Shown piece after piece: positions 1-12,329 of a stretch of DNA of 64,000 bases. This stretch comes from Prionace glauca (Eukaryota > Chordata > Chondrichthyes > Carcharhiniformes > Carcharhinidae): the NCBI GenBank assembly GCA_037974335.1, contig CM075760.1:2272859-2336858 (forward strand). The letters are read 5' to 3'. The translations under genes were made by a program, and so were the position numbers. Numbering within the stretch: the stretch's first letter is position 1; every line of letters begins with the position of its first letter. The notes beneath the pieces were generated by a model, which saw only the letters and a list, made by a program, of their open reading frames with translations, was not told the DNA's origin and made no database searches.

Positions 1-109
1 TTCTCGCATTTCTCGTATCAATAGAAGGATCATTAATATTTCCTGAATCTCCAGTAAATTCCACATGATAAATTGATTGAAATTCTGAAATTGAAGTTTG
101 AATTTAAGT

Positions 110-590
110 CATAGAGGTTTACAGATTGAAACACACCCATCATCCCGACTTGTCCATGTTGCCACGTTGTTACCATTAAGATAGTTACAATTGCTCATGT
201 TTGGCCCATATCCGTCTGTGCTAACCTTACCCATGTAACTGTCTAAATGCTTTTTAAAGGAGAAAATCGTACATGACGCAGTTCCTGTCTCTGGCAGCTT
301 GTTCCAGACACTCACCACACTTTGAGTGAAAAAAGAAAATGTCCTTCTCCATCCTTTTGTATCTGTCCCCTATCACTTTAAACCTATACCCTCTACTTTT
401 GGACACTATCTTTGGGAAAATGTGTGAACTATCTACTTTCCCTGTGCCTCTGAGCATTTCATATACCTGTATAAGGTCACCATTAAGTGCCCAACCTTCC
501 TGTGAAAAAGCCCCAGCCTGTCCAGCGTCTCTCTATAATGAAAATTTTAAGTCCTGGTAGCATCTTGGTAAATATTTTCTGCACTTGTTT
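110..590 (-). repeat. Old CR1-like LINE 3' end fragment
   Basis: Read on the minus strand, this has the wording of the C-terminal end of a CR1 reverse-transcriptase ORF: a stretch like FSFFTQSVVSVWNKLPETG followed by KKHLDSYMGK. The frame is broken, so this is an old 5'-truncated copy. It resembles the copy at 19192-20044 more than the young copies elsewhere in the window. Confidence 0.7.
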
Positions 591-599
591 TAAAAAAAT

Positions 600-1385
600 C
601 CTTTCTATAAGAGATCATTGAATCTCAGAGACAGTCCTGTTCTGGATTATTCAACTTGAGCTCCGTATTTCTTGGGTAATTCAAGGTATCCAAAGAATTA
701 CTGCCTGCTCCTCACTGCAGTTGATGTAACCGTTGAGTCATATTTCGCTGTATTTATTGTCTTCATCCATGAAATCCGGCTATTAACATAATTCTGTGCA
801 AACATCCTAGTTTGTACCTTCTAATGCATTGGGAACACATCTCCCTCCCGCCTGGCAGCCTTTCTTCACTCCCCACCACCAGAAAATGGGCTACTCTTCC
901 CCATCTGCTGAAACCACCTTCTCCACCCTCACCCCACCATCCCTTCCCTCCCAAACACTCCCAGCCACTTTGATGCTTACCGCCTTAGTGACTACAGAAT
1001 CTTGCCTAAGCCAATATTAAAATAAAAACGAAACTTTTCAGATTCACAGTGAATTCCAAATCAGCTCACCCAACATCTACAAATGTAGTCAGCAGAACAG
1101 ATACAGCATAGTAATCCAGACAAGAAACCTTAGGTTCAAAACCGTTGACAACACTGCGTCTTTCAAATATAACTTTGAAGGAAGGATAAAATTAGAGCTC
1201 TGACCTGTTGCTAAATTTGAGTTCTTGCTACCACAGTGTGGTGTTTTTCTATCTTAAACCCTGTCTCAAATAGAACAGGTGAAGCCATTCTATTCTGTGT
1301 CCAGATTCATTAAAAGTGCTGCATCTCTTTCCCAGAATTCCGACTGACTGCTTCTCATGGCCTCAGTCTGAAATCTGAGTTCGTT
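600..1385. other. No gene seen
   Basis: Mixed-composition sequence with only short chance reading frames on both strands, including a C-rich stretch near 830-980. I recognise no protein domain, RNA gene or known repeat. Confidence 0.5.
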
Positions 1386-1389
1386 GTGT

Positions 1390-1765
1390 CCCTCTTCCTT
1401 ATATTCAACTGATTGACGGTTCTTATTCCAACTCTAGGAAGATGTACCTCACTGTATCTAATTTCCATGTCAGTGGCAGATCGTTATCATTGATCTCATA
1501 TTGAGGCAAATATCTATTAGTTTGAGTGATCAACTTCAGTTCAGGAATAATATTCAAGTGTGCAACATCCATGCTGTCCTGCTTTTTTCAGTCACTAGTT
1601 GTTCTGTCTGGTTCACTGTCATTTTCACCTTTGATCGATTCATGGCCATTACGTGTAAGAAACTGTTAATGAAATACTGCACTTAGAAAACAGCAGCGGT
1701 GGTTCTCGGAACAGTGAGTCAGTCAGTCTAAAGAACGCTTTTCCTTGGCTGTGGTTTCGCTAGAT
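1390..1765 (+). pseudogene. GPR139-like GPCR pseudogene, TM1-TM3 part
   Basis: Translation in changing frames gives pieces of a rhodopsin-class receptor. Near 1411-1490 there is a TM1 end/TM2 start reading LGRCTSLYLISMSVADR. From about 1560-1725 there is a TM3 block reading SVWFTVIFTFDRFMAI, then KYCT, an in-frame TAG, and KTAAVVLGTVS. The FTFDRF block followed by KYCTE-TAA is the pattern I know from the large GPR139-like receptor family of fishes; the E codon is a stop here. Further frame changes lie between TM2 and TM3, so it cannot make a receptor. The remainder of the gene appears displaced to 3780-4010 by insertions. Family call from memory of the motif; exact orthology not established. 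Confidence 0.65.
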
Positions 1766-1794
1766 GGTAGGTAGGGACAGTGGGAATCTCATTC

Positions 1795-1825
<31 letters not shown>

Positions 1826-2031
1826 AAGGCATTTGGCTATTTTCAGGACACACTTCGGAGAGCATTTTGTTCGAGTTTTATTGTCGCTGGCCAACAGTGT
1901 GTCATGCACTTCTGAAAGGAATCAGAGCGTCATCCACCAGATGTTCCCACAGCCCTTAGGCGATAGGCAGAAACAGGGAGTTGACCTCAGTGCGATACGG
2001 CCACAACCACCATAATTGCAGACAAGCATAG

Positions 2032-2584
2032 AACATAGAACATTACAGCGCAGAACAGGCCCTTCAGCCCACGATGTTGCGCCGACCAGTTTTTTTAAAA
2101 AAACAACACTAACCGACTAATCTAAACCAATCCCATTTCGTCCATAAACCTATCCACAGATCTCTTAAACGCCCCCAAACTAGGCGCATTTACAACTGCA
2201 GCTGGCAGGGCATTCCAGTCCCTCACCACCCTCTGGGTAAAGAATCTACCCCTGACATCAGTCCTATAACTACCCCCCCCTTAATTTAAAGTCGTGCCCC
2301 CTCATGCTAGCTTTCTCCATCCTAGGAAAAAGGCTATCACTATCTACCCTGTCTAAACCTCTAATCATCTTATATGTTTCAATAAGGTCCCCTCTTAGCC
2401 GCCTTCTTTCCAGCGAAAACAACCCCAAATCTCTCAGAATCTCCTCATAGGATCTCCCCTCCATACCAGGCAACATCCTGGTAAACCTCCTCTGCACCCT
2501 CTCCAAAGCCTCTACATCCTTCCTGTAATGTGGGGACCAGAACTGCACACAAAAACTGCAGACTGAATCACACCACTGGGACAT
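2032..2584 (-). repeat. CR1 subfamily A, 3' end
   Basis: Starts (plus-strand view) with AGAACATAGAACATTACAG, the reverse of the ttctatg-repeat CR1 3' tail, and encodes on the minus strand [18 protein letters not shown] and ERRRLRGDLIETYKMIRG, the C-terminal end of the CR1 RT ORF. It is nearly the same as 13767-14300 and 20587-21100. It sits inside the GPCR pseudogene. Confidence 0.85.
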
Positions 2585-2589
2585 TTATC

Positions 2590-3780
2590 GGGAAGGTTAG
2601 TTATTGCTCGTTTGTTCAGAGCCATTTACCCGTAAAACATGTTTTACCCTTGAAACAAAGCGGTTTTTATTAAAGTAACACCACAACAGTACAACAAGCA
2701 ACACGACAATTCCCACAACGCAACCATAACATGATGCCCGCTTGCACAATCTGGGAGCTGTGCCGATCGCCGTCTAACCATACCCAACCCCTCGGGGCAT
2801 GGAAGATTTAATGTCACTTCTGGTGGTATGAGAGGTTCCCGTGAACCTACTCGTTCACGACATCATCTGGATTGTGATCACCACGAACGTGACAGGGCAC
2901 TAACGACCATTCATTTAATCACACCAGGTAAGGTATATACGACTTCCCTCGAAGCCGATCATCTGGGCTGGAGGTCTCGGTAAGGTTTCTGCTACCTTGA
3001 CAGGCGCAATCCGCATCCTTCGGGTCGAATGCAAATCACCAACTATTCCTGGGACAGGCTGGAACCTGTTTTGACAAACTTTGTTTAAATTACCGGGTTT
3101 ACAGGTACAGGAGTATGTTTGGAGGTTCTCGGCTAATCGGCTTCCTTGCAAACCAGATCTGCCAGACTAAGGCTTGCATACCCTGTGGGGCCCTCGGCCA
3201 GGCTCGACTCACTGTGGTCTAGAACGCCAAGATAACCGCAGTTAAGCAGATTCAGCCACACAGTACTCCAACAATACCACCTGTATCATGCTGGCAGTTG
3301 GGTGGTAGTGGTCATAGGGCGGCATGAATTGCACCCACTATTTGTTTCTCGACCCGTCAATGAATATCATCCCTAGCGCCTTCGGAGATGATACCAGGTA
3401 GTTGCCGCGGAAGGGCATGTCTCGCTGTGCAATAGAAACCAGAAAATTCATACAGCCAGCTGAGATTGGCAATTCTGGATGGAGCCTTTGTGCACGAATG
3501 GAACGAAAAACCAATCTCAACCAACCTGTTTGCAACTTCACTCTGACGGAGGACAGAAGTGCAATTACATCCGCATTCACTCCTCGGCTAGTCGCTTTAG
3601 CCATCACCGCTTGGCCGTAGCAGTGATGTTTCTGGCGGGACCATCGGGGAAGCACAACTCACTGTCATAGAAGTGAGAAAATTCACACAGCTACCGTAAC
3701 CATGGCTCTCCTTCATTGTTACTCCCTCCAAAGTTCACTTGTCAAAATCGATATTGGCTTTCCAACAACGCCCTATTAAT
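2590..3780. other. Unassigned block between GPCR fragments
   Basis: About 1.2 kb, higher in GC and CpG than the surrounding AT-rich DNA. It lies between receptor fragments that should be adjacent, so it is probably inserted sequence. The longest frames (about 105 codons on the minus strand at 3338-3655) match no family I recognise. No terminal repeats or target-site duplication are visible to me. Confidence 0.4.
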
Positions 3781-4010
3781 GTGTTGTAGATGTTGATATC
3801 ATTATTCACCAGCGTGGGGAGCAGTTGAAACTTACATTTTATTTAACCCTGTTTGTTCCTTTACTGTTGATTCTGCTTCTCAATGTGTTAACCGTTAAAC
3901 CACAGGAGACTTCAGAGACACAAGACTGGGGAGAGGCCAACTGTCCCAAAGATAAGGAAGTGAAGATAATCCATCAAATTACTGTTTGCTCTATCAAGAA
4001 ATTTTAGCCT
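3780..4010 (+). pseudogene. GPR139-like GPCR pseudogene, TM5 part (probable)
   Basis: A 60-codon frame starting at 3825 reads as a hydrophobic helix, FVPLLLILLLNVLTVK, which matches the TM5 wording of GPR139-like receptors (P-LLILLLNALTVRH). It then runs out of homology and stops at 4007. Taken alone it could pass for a small secreted peptide, but orientation, order and spacing after the TM1-TM3 fragment favour the 3' remainder of the same dead receptor. Confidence 0.45.
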
Positions 4011-5100
4011 CTTTTGATCAGTGTTCATTTTTTTAATAAAACCAATTGTATCTTTTAAATTAAATTCAATTGAATCTAATTGAATTTTTGTTCAGGATCT
4101 GGGATTCATGTTCCAACTCCTGATCTGCTGCAACAACTCATGCATTTATGCAATGACTCATTTACAATTTAACAAGAATCTGAAGAATGTCGTGTAATTT
4201 CCATTTATTGGAATTATGAAATTTATTAAACAGTGAACGAATATTGCATTATCATAATGTGTTTATCCGATATTATACACAAAATTTAGTCTCAGTTAGA
4301 CACAACAGTGAGGTCTGTTTTGCTTTATTCATCCTGGTAAATCCATGCCCAGAAATTGTAGAAAAAGGAAATTAAACATTTTCAGTTCTGAGGGACACTG
4401 GATCTGAATCAGTTAATTCGTCTAATTCAGCACAGACTGGGCAGATTATGCTCCGCAGTAGAGTATCCTGATGTTAACTTGTGAGTGTGGTTAGTGACTG
4501 TAGCATTTTACATCAGCTCAAACAGAGACCCCCCCAAAGAAAAATCCGCCAATTCAGTCTCCCCCCAACCCTCAAGTCACCCCTTTTTCTCATGCTCACT
4601 GTAATCCTGCTTCTTTCCCCACCCCCCTGCGTTCCCCCATTGATGTATAGTCAGTATTGAATCAAGTGATGATGAACTGACGGAGTGATACCAGATTAAT
4701 GAATGCCACATAGCGTGTGTGTGTATGTGTGCGGTGTGAGGGAGGAATATTGGGGCAACATCAGGATGGGATATAATTCCGTGTAAACATTTGACAATGC
4801 AGTCAATTCTATTTGCTAATAACTCAAATAAGTGGACAGTAATTTATTCCAAAGTCTCCATGTGCTTTTTACTGTGTGTTATAGGTCAGTGTGAGATTGT
4901 GCCTTAAATATTCTGGAAAGGGAAATTCAAATAAACAAATACATTTTGAATATACATGACACAGAATATAGGCAGGAATTTGCAGATTTGTGAAGGGACC
5001 ATGAAACAAATCAAAGCTGAAGAATGGAAAACTTAGAGAAAAGTATAAATTTCTTCAAGTATAATTAAATAATATAAAGTCTGGATGAAAAGTAAATGAA
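4011..5100. other. No gene seen
   Basis: AT-rich, with a short (gt)n-like run near 4715. No coding or RNA feature recognised. Confidence 0.5.
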
Positions 5101-5104
5101 GAGC

Positions 5105-5300
5105 TGTTTAAAACAATAGAAGAGTTTTTCAAGGAAGTGACGAAGATTGTTGATGTGAGTATGGCAGTGGATATTTTCAATGTGGACTTCAGTAAGGTCT
5201 TTGACTAGTTCCCTCATGGCAGATTGGTTCAGAATGTGAAGTAGAACGGGATCAGCAGTGAGCTGTCAAAATGGGGACAGAACTGGCTCAGTGACAGAAA
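5105..5300 (+). repeat. CR1 fragment, RT palm start
   Basis: Plus-strand translation gives FFKEVTKIVDV, VDFSKVFD, a stop, then FPHGRLVQNVK and NWLSDRN. This is the D-FSKAFDKVPH--LL block of the CR1 reverse transcriptase, degraded. Confidence 0.65.
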
Positions 5301-5410
5301 TGATGTGGAGATGTCGGCGTTGGACTGGGGGAAAAACAGTATGAAGTCTCACTGTTTAAAGTGAGACTTAAAGTGAGACCAGCTTAAAGTCCAACAGGTT
5401 TATTTGTAGC
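5291..5410 (-). repeat. Penelope-like element terminal fragment
   Basis: Contains GATGTGGAGATGTCGGCGTT and AAAGTCCAACAGGTTTATTT, the terminal wording that recurs beside Penelope-like GIY-YIG fragments at 39.1-39.9 and 59.4-59.6 kb. Only the terminal part is present, and it abuts the CR1 copy at 5410. Confidence 0.55.
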
Positions 5411-6400
5411 AATCACCACTACCTTTCAGAACAGGCTGTTCCTTCGTCACCACCACTGACGGCAGCCGATTCCATTCACTCACCACCCTCTGAGTGAAAA
5501 ACTTACCCCTAACATCACTTCTGAACTTCCCTCCCTGCACCTTAAATCTGTGTCCTCTCGTAGCGACCATTTCAACCCGGGGAAATAGCCTCTGAGAGTT
5601 CACCCTATCTATTCCTCTCAACATTTTGTAAACTTCTATCAGGTCGCCTCTCAACCTTCGTCTCTCCAGGGAAAAGACTCTCAGCTCCCTCAACCTTACT
5701 TCATAAGGCATGCCTCCCAGTGCAGGCAACATCCTTGTAAATCTCCTCTGTACCCTCTCAATAGCTTCTGCATCTTTCCTATAGTGAGGCGACCAGAACT
5801 GCGCACAATACTCTAAATGAGGCCTGAAAAGTGTCTTATAAAGTTGCAGCATTACCTCCCGACTCCTAAACTCAATCCCTCGATTAATGAAGGCCAGTAC
5901 ACCATACGCCTTCTTGACCACCTCCTCCACCTGCGAGGCCGATTTAAGAGTCCTGTGGACCCGGACCCCAAGATCCTTCTGCTCTTCAACACTACTCAGA
6001 CTTCTGCCCTTGATAGTGTACTCGTTCATCCCGTTGGTTCTGCCAAAATGGACGACTACACATTTATCCGCGTTGAAGTCCATCTGCCACTTCTCCGCCC
6101 ATTCCTGCATCCTATCTATGTCCTGCTGCAACTTTTGCCATCCTTCCAGACCATCCACAACACCACCGACCTTCGTGTCATCAGCGAACTTACTTACCCA
6201 TCCCTCCACTTCCTCATCTTTGTCATTTATGAAAATGACAAACAACAAGGGTCCCAGAACAGATCGTTGAGGCACTCTGCTGGCCTCCATTCCGAAAAAG
6301 ACCCATCCACAACCACTCTCTGCCTTCTGCAGGCAAGCCAGTTCTGAATCCACAAGGCCAAAGGCCCTTTGATCCCATGCCCTCTCACTTTGTACAGATT
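5411..6400 (-). repeat. CR1 subfamily B, RT C-terminal half
   Basis: A continuous minus-strand frame of about 330 codons covers the RT palm and thumb: SVLGPLLFVIFIND, FADDTKVGGVVDGLEGW (the F-ADD catalytic motif), CVVVHFGRTNGMNEYTIKGR, RPHLEYCAQFWSPHYRKDAE and ERRRLRGDLIEVYKMLRGID. It is 5'-truncated at about 6400 and ends at the PLE fragment. Near-identity to 13020-13766 and 27240-27900 marks subfamily B and a fairly young age. Confidence 0.9.
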
Positions 6401-6489
6401 GTACTTTTTTCTCTCTCTCTCTCCCTAGAAATTGAGTGTCTTCGCGACATTGTTGTCTGAAACTGACAGGCTTGAGTGGTCTCACCTTT

Positions 6490-9400
6490 TACTACAAGAA
6501 TTCAAAACCATGACCAATTCATTTTGAACTCATCTTGAATTCTATTTGCCTTGATTTTTATAAGAAGAATTTTTTTCCCATTCTCTCAACAGAACTGTTA
6601 TCCACAGTCCCGACTAAATATCACTTTCAAGAATGTGACCTTCTTCTGAAAGTGTGGTACCTGGGCCTGAACAAAATCAGCAAGCGGATACATTATCATG
6701 TTTTACTAAAGGTTTGATAGAACTTTCTTGAGTTTTGTAATCGATGTCTTTATTAATAAAACTAAAGTTCGCGCTTGTTTTATGAAAATGTTTCTTATTT
6801 GATCACCAGGATTTGCTTTTAACTGTGAGAATCCCCAGGCTGGGGGTCCTTGCTCCCTCTTTAAACTGGGTCTTTTCATATTATCCACAGTTTTCTCGCT
6901 CATCATTCGCCAAAGCAACTCCTGAGTAGAACATGAGCCGTTTAGCCATTATTATTCATATACCAACTCTTGGGAATGTCAGTCGTGATATCATTGCATT
7001 GCACATTTCTTTGCTTTCTGCCTGTTATCCATCTGTGCGAACCCCACAACACAGCCCACCCCCCCCCCAACTCTCCGCCTCCCAAATTACATGGTTCACC
7101 GGAAGTATCAGTCTAAGTTGCAGGTGTTAAAACAAATCAACATGGGGCGTTTTCGTCCCCAATTTACATATCTTATGTTCCATTTCATGTGAGCTGAAAA
7201 TTACAGTTATGAAATAATTCATAAATTCTGCATCGCTACTTCTTTATAATTGTAAGTCAAACAATTTAACTGAATTGAGGTTAGTTGATGGACAAACAGT
7301 AATAGTATTTAATAATCACATTTATCAGTGACTCGTTACGCAAAGGCACTCATTTGTGATCTAATCTTTCGGTTAAAAATAAAACTGTAATTGTGTCAGA
7401 AACTGAAAATTAGCGCTCATGCAAGTTACATTCACATCACTGAGCGTGGGTGAGCAATCATGTGCCTCATGTCCATAGATATCAGAATCAGACAACTGAT
7501 GGAATTGAAAACATGTTGAATTGATTTTGCCTGATTCTTCTGCGATGCATTCTTTCCAATTCTTTGACTGATTTTTATAGATACAAATATTTAAACACTT
7601 ATTAATTTATACGTCCGACTAATCCACTTTTAGACCCTTGCTGACTGTTTCAGTTGAGATGTAAAGTATGTTGTACACTATTGTCAACTACTTGGCAAGA
7701 AAAAAATGCGGAACTGAGATGTTTACAAAGGGGTATTTTCAGTTCCCTGCCCCACAATTTATTCTTCACGGTCACTCGCTTTTACTGCAATTTCTGTCTG
7801 AGAAATTGAAGAGGAACCGAATAAGTATATTGGCGCACCCAGCAAAATCGCTGAGATAACGGCATCTAAGTGACATGGACTGAAAATAGCATAGTCTGAG
7901 TTTCATGACATTGGTTCACTCTGCACCTAGCGGAAGCAAGCTGTGTTTCTTCATAAATAAAGATAATTTGGGCTGTGACTAAAATGGGGGCATATGTTTT
8001 CTATCGGTTGGTGACATGAAAGCAGAGATAAGCGCATCTAGTTGGAAGGAGAGAATCAGTTCCTTGTTTTAGTTCCTTATGATTCAGAACCGCAGGTTAT
8101 TAGTGACATCGGGGCGAAATCCCGCTGCATATTGCGGTGAATGTCACTGACACGGATTGGTTGGATACATATAGATAGCATATACATAAATAATCCATAC
8201 ATATTTAGCATCTTTCACTATCGCATGACATTTCATACCACAGCACCAGCTATCAGTATTTTTTTAAAAAACAAATAACTGCTGAAGAAAAAGAAATATC
8301 CATAGAGAAAATGTACAAGTCAACACATTTGTGCTCAGGGATAATGCCGTCTTTCACTGGACTGCCATTCATTGACTCACATTCCTGAAACATTCATCAA
8401 TCAAAAATAATAATCTCTGACCCTTGACAACTTCATTACGATTCCCACAATCGTACAATGAGTACAAATTCTGGTTGTGCCTGGACACTTTCAGGTTTTC
8501 AAGTAGAAACTGATTATTTTGTTGAGGAATTTAAGAATTGTGACACTCCAAGGGACGTGAATACAACTGGAGTGGCCAAACCTCAGAAATAAATAAGTAA
8601 GTTTTGCATTGAGACGTCAGGTGATCATACCTTAATAATGAAGAAAGCCTCCGTCCCTCAATAAGGTGGCCATAGACAGAATGGGAAGTGTATGAAAGCT
8701 AGGCTTCTTATCAATCTGTGACGAGATAAACGAGGAAAGAGCCAATACTGGGCATGGGCGTCCCAATCGTTTCAATGTTATTATTAATACCAGGATTATA
8801 TAATTTGGATGAACTTCAGCCATGAACGATAAATGATTTAATTAGTTCTCGTGATCACTCGTCCTTAGCAATCTCAGTGCCAAGAAGAGAATTGGTTTTC
8901 TAAAAGGTCATTCCAAAGATTGGTTATTCCTTGTATAGAGACGTTCAGTCTAACATCAGTGATTACTATCACTGGAGGAAGGTATACAGTAGATTTTCCA
9001 AGTAACATTCCAGACGGACTGTTTCCCTTGGCATTTACTAAGGACTTAGAATGTGATTTAATTAGACTGAATTTTGAAATAGATTGTGCAACAACAAAAT
9101 ATTGTGACATTTTTAAATGGACAACACGTGAGCTGAAGAGCATCTAGCAATATTGTTTGGAATGTGTAGTCATGTGGCGGGAGGAATTCATTGTAGAGAC
9201 GTTTGAAGTGTCAGTTTTTGGTAGGAGGAATGAGGGACGACCAAAATAATTAAACAAACTGTTCTGAATGGAATTCAGGCTCAGAGGCCTGCAGAACATA
9301 GACCTGCAGAAACTAATGTGTGAAATATGGCAAGATGGTTAAGCGGATAACTGAAAATTTCATCAATTTCTGGTACACAATTTCGTAAGGATGAGAAGCT

Positions 9401-10015
9401 ACAATGTAAACATGAAGAAACAGTTTATTGAAATGCTTTTACAAATCATGTATTTCAGCTGCACCCGTCATTTGGTTCCTTTAATTCCTGAATGTCTCTC
9501 CTTCCGAAAACTAATTCAATCAATCTTTTTGGAAAAAAACAAGTCGGTCATCGGATAAGGGTATGCCATCTTTGATTAATTCATTGCTGCCATTGAGGAG
9601 GTGGTGATGAGTTACCTTATAGAACGGTTGCAGTCCACCAGGATTTGGAACACATCGGGCGGGATCTTCCCTTCCCAGTGCCCTGGTCAAGTCGCATGGC
9701 ATTGCGAGAAAAGAGTGACTTTAGAAAGGGAGTTCCAGGATTTTAACCAGCAACAGCAACGAAACAAGGATTAGCGACCAAGTGGTGATCATTGTCTCTG
9801 TGGTAGAAACACACTGAGATGTGCAATGGAGTTAAGATTTTTAACTTAACAATCCTAAAAGCCTAAGTATAAGTGACCGTCACCCTCAATTTTTTATGCA
9901 CCAAACTTCAAACAATAGAAATATCGAACCATTTATCTTGTTTGTCCTCCCAAGAGATTTATTTGTTTTTGCCTTTCAATGCAAACATCCTTCATTTTCA
10001 ATCCTTCAGAAAGCG
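6490..10015. other. Long gene-free AT-rich stretch with one repeat
   Basis: No exon-like or RNA feature found in 3.5 kb. Short frames (for example 8874-9147 on both strands) match nothing I know. A diverged interspersed repeat lies at 9585-9775 (listed separately). Confidence 0.5.
9585..9775 (+). repeat. Unclassified interspersed repeat
   Basis: Shares the wording GCAGTCCACC and GGGAGTTCCAGGATTTT-ACCAGC with the pair of copies at 46600-46870. I know this repeat as common in shark DNA but cannot name its class. Confidence 0.5.
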
Positions 10016-10019
10016 GAGG

Positions 10020-10165
10020 CTCCACAAATCCTCACAGCACATTCATCTCATCAGAAAGATCTTCCTTTCGATCCCTTGTTTCAAAATAGGACACGTAGAA
10101 ATTTCCTGAGGAACGGAGACCAGAATGGTGCAGAGTAATCCAACTGTGGTCCGGTCTAGCAAAGT
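10020..10165 (-). repeat. Diverged CR1-like fragment
   Basis: GACCAGAATGGTGCAGAGTA is the reverse of the conserved YC-QFWS block of CR1 RT (compare GACCAGAACTGCACACAAAA at 14268). Only about 150 bp is recognisable. Confidence 0.5.
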
Positions 10166-10689
10166 AAATTTCGAAACAGTCCAATTGATTTAACTGGCAG
10201 CAGTTTGCCAATTGGTTCAGTTGCAGATTTCCACCTGCATTTGGGAAGGAATCATGTCTTCGGGAGCTGCAAGCCAATGAACTGGTCACCAATTACTCAG
10301 GGCCAGCAGCATGAAAAATAAACTGCAACTCTCTGAAGTTGTTCCAAGCCGTCCATTCTCCTTTTGTGCATCGTCAATTTTAATCACTACATTATTGGGC
10401 TTTCAATTAGCAGGGGTTAATCTCTAATTTTTTTCCAACAGCTCTCCAGATCTCTACTCCCTTCCCTGCTTCAAGGTGATTTGTAGTAATTATTAGCAGT
10501 GATGTGGGAAATAAAGGCTGATTACTCCGATTATTGCGATTACTCTGAGCTACACATATGAAGCAGTTTCATTATATTTTCCCATCACAGTGTGCAAATG
10601 TATTATGTACTTTGCTGCAGATAGTTTGACCGTGTCGGAAAACATCTCGACGTCTCCAGCTTTTATACCTCATATACCCCTGTAGCTTG

Positions 10690-11465
10690 TCAGCAAGGCT
10701 CTGCACTTTGGAACGAGAAATGGAATCATAGACCATTTTCTAAATGGGGAAATACTGAGGAAATCAGAAACACAAAGGGACTTTGGAATCCTTGCTCAAA
10801 ATTCTCGTAAGTTTAAGATGAAGGTTTCAGTTGATAGTTAGGAAAGCAAATGTAATGTTAGCATTCATGTCGAGAGGGTTCGGGCAGAAGAGCAGGCATG
10901 CACTGAGGCTGGATGAGACTCTTGTCAGACCCCATTTGGAGCATTGTGAGCAGTTTTGGTCTCCGTATCTAAGGAATGATGTATCTAAGGAATAATGAAA
11001 AGGTCCAGAGGATGTTCACAAGAATGTTCCCAGAACGAAGAGCTTAACATATGAGGAATGGTTGAGAACTTTGGGTCTGTATTAGTTGGAGTTTTGTAGG
11101 ATGAGGGGCGAATCACATTGAAACTTACATGATACTGCGAGGGCGGGATAGAGTGAATGTGGAGATGATGTTTCCACTGGTAGGAAAAGGTAGAAGCAGG
11201 GGTTCAACCTCAGGTTAAAGGGATGATCCTTAAGACAGACATGAGGAGGTTTTCCTTCAGCCAGAGAGTGGTGAATCTGTGGGACACTTTGCTGCAGAAG
11301 CCGTTGAATATCTTAAAGGCAGAGATAAATAGGTTCTTGGTTAATAAGGGGATCGGGGGTTATGAGGAAAAGGCAGGAGAATGGGGATGATGAAAATATC
11401 AGCCATGATTGAATGGCGGAGCTGGCTCGATGGCATCGTCTAAGCCAAGTAGCCTAATTCTGCTC
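10690..11465 (+). repeat. CR1 subfamily D 3' half
   Basis: Broken frames read FLNGEILRKSETQRDFGIL, KANVMLAFMSRGF, LDETLVRPHLEHCEQFWSPY and RRFSFSQRVVNLWD, and the copy ends with the CR1 D tail (ATTGAATGGCGGAGCTGGCT ... CTCCTATGTCGTATGGTC). The wording matches the copy at 36850-38195. Old, with several frame breaks. Confidence 0.8.
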
Positions 11466-11467
11466 CT

Positions 11468-12125
11468 ATGTCGTATGGTCTTATAAGAAATCCACTTCTT
11501 GACTTCAAACAACCGCACAACCTCAAACAGACAATTGTCCACAGCAAGCTACTACCCAGCCTTCAGGAGAACAGGGACCACGACACTACACAACCCTGCC
11601 ACAGCAACCTCTGCAAGATGTGCCTGATCATCGACACGGATGCCATCATCTCCCGTGAGAACACCATCCATCAGGTACACGGCACATACTCTTATAACTC
11701 GGCTAACGTTGTCTACCTGATACGCTGCAGGAAAGGATGCCCCGAGGCATGTTACGTTGGGGCGACCATGCAGATGTTACGACAACGGATGAATGAACAT
11801 TGCTCAACAATCACCAGGCAAGAGTATTCTCTTCCTGTTGGGGAACACTTCAGCGGTCACGGGCATTCGGCCTCTGATCTTCTGGGAAGCATTCTCTAAG
11901 GCGGCCTTCAGGACAGCGCAGAGTCGCTGAGCAGAAACTGATAGCGAAATTCCGCACACATGAAGAAGGGGTCAACCGGAATCTTCGGTTCATGTCAAAC
12001 TATCTGTAACCTCCACGACTTGCCTGGGCTCGCAAAATGTCACTAACTGTCCTGGCTGGAGTCAATACACATCTCTTTAACCTGTGCTTAATGCTATCTC
12101 CACTCACATTGTCACGCAATTTTTA
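11468..12125 (+). repeat. Penelope-like element, GIY-YIG endonuclease and 3' region
   Basis: A 143-codon frame (11468-11899) holds the GIY-YIG nuclease domain of a Penelope-like retroelement: NVVYLIRCRKGCPEACYVGA is the two-Cys GIY-YIG core, followed by LRQRMNEHCSTI and VGEHFSGHGHS. The linker FKQPHNLKQTIVHSKL upstream is also typical. The reverse-transcriptase part is missing, so the copy is 5'-truncated. The 3' untranslated wording (about 12010-12120) recurs at 39540-39660. The frame is open over the domain, although no start or full ORF remains. Confidence 0.8.
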
Positions 12126-12127
12126 TG

Positions 12128-12312
12128 GCATGGCCAATCAACCTAACACACACATCTTTGGACTGTGGGAGGAAACCAGAGCACATTCACGCAGACACGG
12201 GGAGATTGTGCAAACTCCACACAGACAGTGACCCGAGCCGGAAATCGAACCCAGAACCCTGGAGCTGTGAAACAGGAGTGCTAACCACTGTGCTACCGTG
12301 CGGCCCAACATT
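12128..12312 (-). repeat. tRNA-derived SINE, 5' half
   Basis: On the minus strand it runs from the tRNA-like head (GTAGCACAGTGGTTAGCACT, then the B-box-like GTTCGATTTCCGG region) through the conserved GTTTCCTCCCACAGTCCAAA core. The 3' tail is absent. The family looks like a V-SINE/HE-type fish SINE (name from memory). Confidence 0.8.
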
Positions 12313-12329
12313 GATTGGGCTCAACAGAC

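Noticed and set aside
2915-3670. Frames in the CpG-richer block as a gene
   Set aside because: Several overlapping frames on both strands, none with a known motif.
3825-4007. Small secreted or membrane peptide gene
   Set aside because: The hydrophobic part matches a GPR139-like TM5 and lies downstream of the same receptor's TM1-TM3 pieces.
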